A DNA stretch of 64,000 nt from NCBI RefSeq assembly GCF_003255815.1, contig NC_037677.1, forward strand, positions 104,578,390 to 104,642,389. The letters are read 5' to 3'. Shown here piece by piece: positions 58,121-64,000 of the stretch. Positions within the stretch are counted from its first letter, which is position 1. Every line of letters begins with the position of its first letter. This DNA comes from Theropithecus gelada (lineage: Eukaryota; Chordata; Mammalia; Primates; Cercopithecidae). The notes below the pieces were generated by a model. It was given only the letters and a program-made list of their open reading frames with translations. It made no database searches and had not been told where the DNA came from. The position numbers and the translations under genes were made by a program.

Positions 58121-59504
58121 GGTCTTGCCTCAAAAATAAAACTCAGACATGGCATATAGCCTTTATCTCTTTCAATAATATTAGGTCTCCTGCACCCATC
58201 AAAGTATTCAATGGATTGTAAATTGTAACTCCTCTAAGTGGAGGAGACATGAGCCCTTTATATGTACTGGTCACTTGTTGAGGTATTCTTAAGGACCGTA
58301 TGAGCGGTGACGTACAGAAGACACAGGGGCTACTTTGATAAATTGAAAGGGTAAGTTTAGGGTTTTAAGCAGTAGCAAATAAATAAATCCACTTTGGCCT
58401 ACTTTAAAGGCTGAGACCATGGTAAAAAACAAAATACAGCTTGAAATCTTGTCCAGAAGGGTCTCTGCTGGTTTCTTAATGTAACAGCTAATAAAAAATA
58501 TGTTTTAATATCTATTATATTCAACCCAGGCAACTCTGCTTGTCAATCAAGCTGACATTCTTTTGCTTACAGTATTTAGAGAAATTAAACTGCCAGTCTT
58601 CATTTTTCCTGAAGGCTATTCCAACATGTCCCATTTTTTTCTCAGACTTTATTTGAATTTAAAATCTTACTAATGCCTTCAGAGTCCTTACTTTCAGATA
58701 GCTATCTTCTGCGATGAAACCCAGGATACTAGGGCCCAAGCCGTCAGTTCAAATGAAGTCTGACCACCACATCAGAGGGGGAAAAATAGCACTTTTCTTC
58801 TTCTCTGCCTTGAAATTCTCAAAATAGGAAGCTCAAGCTCAAAAATGATTTCAGACTTAACAATGATCTCATGTTGCTGAGTCAGGAAGGAAGATGCTTG
58901 AGAACTGTGTCCTAAGATGACAGCAAATGGCTAAAAGGTGAGGAAAAATCTTCCCATCTATGAAGCTGTAAGTACAACAACTCAGCCAGCCCGGTGATTA
59001 TCCCCAAGCCTGAACCACTGAGGATGTCCCTGAAGGTGGCATTGGGTTAGATTTCTTACCATTTTAGAAACCTGAGCTACATCATGTGGGGGCTTTGGAG
59101 GTTCAGGACTTCAGACAGTTGTTGAGTTAACGAGATTCACTAAAGCAACAGCAATGGAGAAACACTGGTCACTGGCCTCCATTTTCCTCCTCAACTTGAA
59201 TCCAGGCTAACTCTAGGCTAAATCACCCAGTAGGCAAGTTTAACACCATGGTCTGCCTATGCCTGTTTCCAGGTAACATTACTTTTGCTGTTTTTTACAC
59301 TACCTCTTAGCATTCTCATGTTACTTTGCAACACTCCAAACCCCCAGCCAATATCTAATTTTCACCCTACTTAGCAATGTTATTTAAGCCATGACCACTC
59401 ATTTGCACATTTATATCAGCAAAATTTACATTTCTTCACTGCTCTTAGGAAGTGTGAAAACTACCAGTCACTCAACGATCCATAGGAATCAATTTAATCA
59501 GCTA
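58121..59504. other. Unassigned sequence
   Basis: No recognised repeat, RNA or exon in this interval. Confidence 0.35.
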
Positions 59505-59700
59505 ACAGAGCAGCAGCTTTCCATATTTATTCAGAACCAGCCGCATTTGCAACCCTAGGTAGCTTGTCAGAGTTGCAAATTTCCACCTCAGATTTATTGA
59601 ATCAAAAGGTAAAGTAAGGGGCACATAGTCCTGTAACCTGTGTTTAACAAGTCTTCTGGGTGATTCAGACATACAGGAAAGTTTTTGAACCACTGAGCAA
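59505..59700 (+). mobile_element. MER5A-type hAT-Charlie DNA transposon
   Basis: Collinear with MER5A: 'agcagctttccatatttatt', 'gcatttgcaaccctaggtag', 'cacctcagatttattgaatc', 'gtcttctgggtgattcagac', 'gtttttgaaccactgag'. Near full length. Confidence 0.75.
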
Positions 59701-59947
59701 GAATAGCTCAATTTGAATAAAGTGGCTAGATCTGCAATTTACTGAACATCTATTTCTTTTTAAGTAGATCACTTTTTCACCCAAAATAAAGCTCCTTGGA
59801 ACATGGCTGTCTCTTATTTATGTTTCCATGTCCCAAATGTTAACAGTATGCATTGAATACAATGAGAAGTTATAAAAAATGCTGAATATAAATGAACCAA
59901 CAGAATTTCAAATCACAGAGTTAAACTAAATAGAACCTACACTCTTA
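59701..59947. other. Unassigned sequence
   Basis: Short AT-rich interval with no recognised feature. Confidence 0.3.
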
Positions 59948-60125
59948 GGAGGCAGGTTGGCCTTGTGGTTAAAAGTAAAGGCTTTCCAATCAAATGGATC
60001 TTGGATCAAGTGCCAACTCAACCAATTCCTGAGCATATATTTCTTAGGCAGCTTATTATTTATCTCTAGATGTCAATTTTCTTATCTGTAAAATGTAGAT
60101 AGAATATCCAATGCAAAATAGTTGT
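59948..60125 (+). repeat. MIR element, sense
   Basis: Sense MIR from its 5' end: 'ggccttgtggttaaaagtaa', 'ggatcaagtgccaactcaac', 'gtcaattttcttatctgtaa', 'aatgtagatagaat'. Confidence 0.8.
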
Positions 60126-60129
60126 TGTT

Positions 60130-61260
60130 TGGGTTTGGTGATGTCTTTTTAGAATGAAAAGATAAACCACAGACTGCGATAAAAGCATTAGGCATAACTG
60201 ATAAAGGATTATTATCTAAAATATACAAATAGCACTAAAGACTCAACAATGGAGAATGAACTACCCAATTAAAAAAACACAAACCAAAGACCTTAATAGA
60301 CACTTCATCAAAGAAGATATAGAGCTGACAAATACACATATAAAAAGGTGTTCCACATTATGTCATCAGAAAAATGCAAATTAAAGCAATGAGCTACCAC
60401 TACCTACCTACTAGAATGGCCAAAATCCAGAACACTGACAATATCAAGTGTTGATGAGGATGTGGGGCAACAGGAACTCCCATTCATTGCTGGTGGGAAA
60501 ACAAAGTACAGCCACTTTGGAAGACAGTTTAGTGGCCTCCTACCAAGCTAAATATACTCTTACTATATGATCCAGCAAACTTGCTCTTTGGTATCTTCTC
60601 AAACTTATGTCCCTACAAAAACCTGCACACAGACATTTACAACTTTATCCATAATTGCCAAACCATGGAAGCAACCAAGATATCCTTTGGTAGATGAATG
60701 GTAAATAAGCCATGATACATCCAGACAAGGGAAGATTATTCACTAATAAAAAGAAATGAGTAATCAAGTCATGAAAATACATGGAGGAAACTTAAACAAA
60801 TTTTGCTTAGTATAAGAAACGTAAAAATCCAATTTGAAAACTCTCCATAGTTTTGACATTCTGGAAAAGTCCAAACTATGGAGACAGTAAAAATATCAGT
60901 GGTGACCAACTGTTGTGGGGAGGGAGAGATGAATAGGTGGAGCACAGAGAGAATATTTAAGGCAGTGAAATTCTACTCTGTACATTATAAGGTTGGATGC
61001 ATGTTATTAGACATTTGTCCAGAACTGTAAAATGTATACTACCAAAAGTTAACCCTAGTGTAAACTATGGTCTTAAGGTGAGAATATTGTGCCAAAGTAG
61101 GCTCATCAGTTACAACTGTCCCACTCTGATGGGGGAAACTGATTGATACATGTGGAGTCTGTGGATGTGTGGGGGCAACAAGTATATGGGAGATCTCTAT
61201 ACTTTTTTCTCAATTTTTTGTAAACCTAAAATTGCTGTAAAAAATAAAGTATTTTAAAAA
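60130..61260 (+). mobile_element. L1ME-type 3' end (distal ORF2 and 3'UTR)
   Basis: Distal ORF2 blocks ('gttgatgaggatgtggggca', 'cattgctggtgggaaaacaa', 'atatgatccagcaa', 'gaatggtaaataagccatga') pass into a 3'UTR with 'gacattctggaaaagtccaa' and end 'cctaaaattgctgtaaaaaa' plus taaagtattt. All frames are broken. A hairpin (arms 60843-60853 and 60873-60883, 11 bp perfect) lies in the 3'UTR. Confidence 0.85.
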
Positions 61261-61795
61261 GATGAACATTCAATTAGACGGTATTAATGAGGTGCTTAGT
61301 ACTATTGTGGGCATAGTATAAATATGTTAATAGTTACTATTATTGCTGTTTACCATTTAAAAATATGTTTTTGAGGTTTGTTCTAATGAATTAAAATATT
61401 CCATAATATTTAATGAATATAAAAATATCCCTTATTTGTATTCCAGAAAGCTGCTAGAAAAATAACATTCTTAACATTTAATTCTCAATGCTCATTCTAT
61501 TTCTGTTAATTAACAGTCACTTGTTCAAAGTTGATTAGAATAAGAGCACATAGGCCACATCTGATTAGAACTCCAGTGGGTTTACTTTATTATCTGTGTC
61601 AAGAACCCATCTAGAAGTAACTCTAGAAATTCATTTTCTTTCTTTTCTCAGAGTTTGTTAGATTACATCACAGAACACATCATTGACCAGGAAGCTTATG
61701 AGTCTTAAGTTATTGTTGTCAAGGTCATCTCATTACATGTACATACATAGATCCATAAATTCAATAGACAACTTTAGTTTTCAGATTTGTTAATA
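61261..61795. other. Unassigned AT-rich sequence
   Basis: No recognised feature. Confidence 0.3.
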
Positions 61796-62109
61796 CATTG
61801 TTGTCTCTCAGTGTCAGTGGGAGGTTGGTTCCAGTACCCCCGAGGATAAGAAAACCCTTGGATGCTCACTTCCCTTATATAAAATGGTGATATTTGCATA
61901 TAATCTATATGCATTCTGTAGAATTTAAATCATCTCCCAACTACTTACAATATCTAATAAAATGTAAACACTATATACATAATATTTACATGTTTATATT
62001 TATTTTTTGTTGTTATATTCTTATTTGGGGGGAATTTCTTTTGTATATTCTACATCTGCAGTTGGTTGAATCTACAGATGCAAAATCCTCAGACATGGAA
62101 GGCCAACTG
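61796..62109 (+). mobile_element. MER2-type Tigger (TcMar) DNA transposon
   Basis: Complete, about 314 bp, flanked by TA dinucleotides (61794-61795 and 62110-62111), as expected for mariner/Tigger insertion. The terminal inverted repeats (cattgttgtctctcagtgtc at left; ggaaggccaactg at right, reading cagttggcc inverted) and interior blocks 'gtgggaggttggttccagta', 'cccttatataaaatggtgat', 'gcagttggttgaatctacag' match MER2. The frame at 61894-62112 is internal and non-coding. Confidence 0.88.
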
Positions 62110-63344
62110 TAATAGTCTCAGATCCCTTCACTGGGGAAAATAGTTCACTAAAACGTCTGTTACTACAGAAGGCTTGTAATTTTGCAAACAAACATCTGTC
62201 TGTTCTGCACAGACACAAAGAGTGTGTGAAGCCAGGAGGGAAACACTGGATCCCAATTTGTTGGTGTAAATTGCCACAAAACAGAAGTGTTGTCTCTTAG
62301 TAAGTTCTGTGTGGATGTATACACAGCTGCTCAATTACAGTGAGCAATCAACCACTGAGAAAGTTCACTGCATTCACTATGTGAGAGAAGGAAGCCTGGC
62401 GTCAATTCAGTCTTGTCACTATGGGTGACTTGGGAGATTTCTCTTTGTGTCACCCCAAGCTTTATTAACTGTATCCCCAGACATTTCAAGTAAATACACA
62501 ACAACAATTCTGAATAATCGAGTGCAGCTTAAAAACAACTATTGTAGCCCCGTTCACAAGTCTAGCAGATGCTGTCTCTAATAAAAAATAGGTGAATTAT
62601 CAAAATAGCTAGAATTAGACCATGAACAAAAGGCAAGCGATTTTTCTATTTGTCCTGCTTCAAGAACATGATACAAAGACTAAATAATTTACTTTTATGT
62701 TAAATGAATGCTAGTTACAGGCTATTTTACAATAGTTCCAATTTTGGCCCACCAGTGATAATGTTTTAAATGTATGTATTTCTAAATTGTTTATCTTCTG
62801 TTACTTTATGTCTTATTTTGCATAACATCTGATTTCAAAGAAGGGTGTTTTCCTTTTATTTTGAAACTGGAAGTGGGGGTAAAGAGATTATTCAGTAAAC
62901 CAGATTATATTCAGAGTGTAGTCCTTCTCATATTCCAGCTAATCATAAAAGGCATTAAACTTAAATGCACATTGTAAGAGCAAAAGCCAGACTAAAGTGG
63001 TATATTTTCATTTCAATTCCATTTGTTATTTTTATAGTATTACTATAATAGAAACTGTTTAATTTTGCCATTATAGAAAGAAGTTCACTCGAATAAGTGT
63101 GGTTTGAAATCAAGAATATCAAAGATTATTTTTTTTTTTCTAAGTACCCAGTCGTAGGTGGCATTCCATTCTGGAAGCTCGGTGTATTAGGCAAAGCATA
63201 GGCATGTAAAACTGGGGAGAAAGCAGCTCTGGAAAGAGTACTGAACTTGACCCTAAGCTCTGTCACTGAAGAGGTGCATGACCCTGAACAAGTCATATCA
63301 CCCCCACAATAACGTTTCATGAGTGGCGTCTTGCTGTAAACTAT
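62110..63344. other. Unassigned; possible MIR remnant
   Basis: 63215-63300 ('ggaaagagtactgaacttga', 'accctgaacaagtcatatca') looks like a degenerate sense MIR. The rest is unassigned. Confidence 0.35.
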
Positions 63345-63757
63345 TCAATGTTGCCATGCCTTTGCACAAGCTCTTCTCTTTGCAAGAATATCATTCCTTC
63401 CTCCTCCCTAATTTCCAGTCAGTGTGTTCTTTCTCTTTCCTCAAGTGTTTGCCCAAGCAATGCCTCATTAGATTTTCTCTGGCTTTTTTTTTACATAGAG
63501 CTGACTGTAAATGTTTTAAATATAAATATATACATCAATATATTGAAGCACAAATTCTAATATTGTGCATATAAAATATTATGGTGATAGTTGGGTTTCT
63601 GAATCACTCTCTATTGTGATTTTTTTTTTGTCTACATGTTTCCCGGCCCTGTCAGATATATATGTCTTAAAAACAGAAAGTGTGCCTTGCTCAACTATGT
63701 TTTTATACTATCCAGTATTCACTAGTATACATTTAGTAAATAATGGATGAATCATTT
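63345..63757 (+). repeat. L2 element, sense
   Basis: Sense L2: 'tgccatgcctttgcacaagc', 'tcttctctttgcaagaatat', 'caagtgtttgcccaagcaat', then a 3' end with 'gtgtgccttgctcaactatg', 'catttagtaaataatgg', 'atgaatca'. Overlapping frames at 63323-63574 and 63348-63560 reflect this repeat. Confidence 0.75.
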
Positions 63758-64000
63758 CTCAATAAAGTAACAATGTTACTGTGCTCTCCACCTCACAGAA
63801 TGTTGAATTTGTGAAATTATGACAATTAAAATGTCTTCAAACTTTACCAAAGTATGCATATGTCAAAAATTTTTATAACCTCCCAAAGAGACAAAGAGAA
63901 TCATAATTGCTCATCAATGGAATACAAATTTCGGTGTTATGAAACCACTAATGACCAACCTCAAGCTGTTCGTTGGGAAAGGAAAACCAACACTGGATAT
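63758..64000. other. Unassigned sequence to window end
   Basis: No recognised feature. Confidence 0.3.

Noticed and set aside
60843..60883. Hairpin as a novel structured RNA
   Set aside because: It sits in the 3'UTR of an L1ME element and is probably a family-wide feature, not locus-specific.

Overview
The window reads as primate nuclear DNA, most likely from an Old World monkey. It is AT-rich, with no bacterial-style gene packing, and is filled with primate-lineage repeats: Alu, L1, MIR, L2, MaLR LTRs, and hAT and Tigger DNA transposons. The youngest-looking Alu (50636-50957) carries diagnostic-looking bases that I associate with the cercopithecid AluYRa-type subfamilies rather than human AluY. 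Two CpG-rich solo retroviral LTRs also look fairly recent. The species call is an inference from memory of repeat consensus sequences.

I found no convincing protein-coding exon. The one gene-like signal is a CpG island at about 19.38-20.15 kb. It has GC boxes, no TATA box and good splice-donor matches on both strands, and is followed by a 29-codon open frame with a strong Kozak start at 20169. It looks like the promoter and non-coding first exon of a gene whose remaining exons lie outside the window or could not be recognised. The direction of transcription is unresolved.

Layout. 1-2.15 kb: old antisense L1 split by an MST LTR. 2.15-19.3 kb: mostly unassigned sequence with MIR, L2, MLT1, MER5A, hAT and Alu copies, plus a long imperfect inverted repeat at 16.26-16.71 kb. 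19.4-20.3 kb: CpG island. 20.3-23.0 kb: unassigned. 23.04-23.39 kb: MER1-like transposon. 23.7-37.0 kb: a 13-kb nest of L1s. An old L1M is split by a near-full-length L1PB/L1MA-type element (24.36-32.04 kb), which is itself hit by two solo LTRs of different retroviral classes, one with a 6-bp and one with a 4-bp target duplication. Right of it lie a 5'-inverted L1M, an Alu and a truncated L1P. 37-52.9 kb: unassigned sequence with a tiny twin-primed L1 at 40.32 kb, MLT1, L2, MER5A, several Alus and an antisense L1. 53-58.1 kb: a cluster of MaLR/ERVL LTRs, one carrying an internal tandem duplication and another a segment copied from about 650 bp away. 58.1-64 kb: MER5A, MIR, an L1ME 3' end, a MER2-type Tigger element and L2.

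The repeats form a readable insertion history. None of the transposon genes is intact: the L1PB ORF1 and ORF2 copies carry stops and an altered reverse-transcriptase catalytic motif. Subfamily names were assigned by eye without a database. Family-level calls are usually firm; subfamily names and edges (often +/-20 bp) are provisional.
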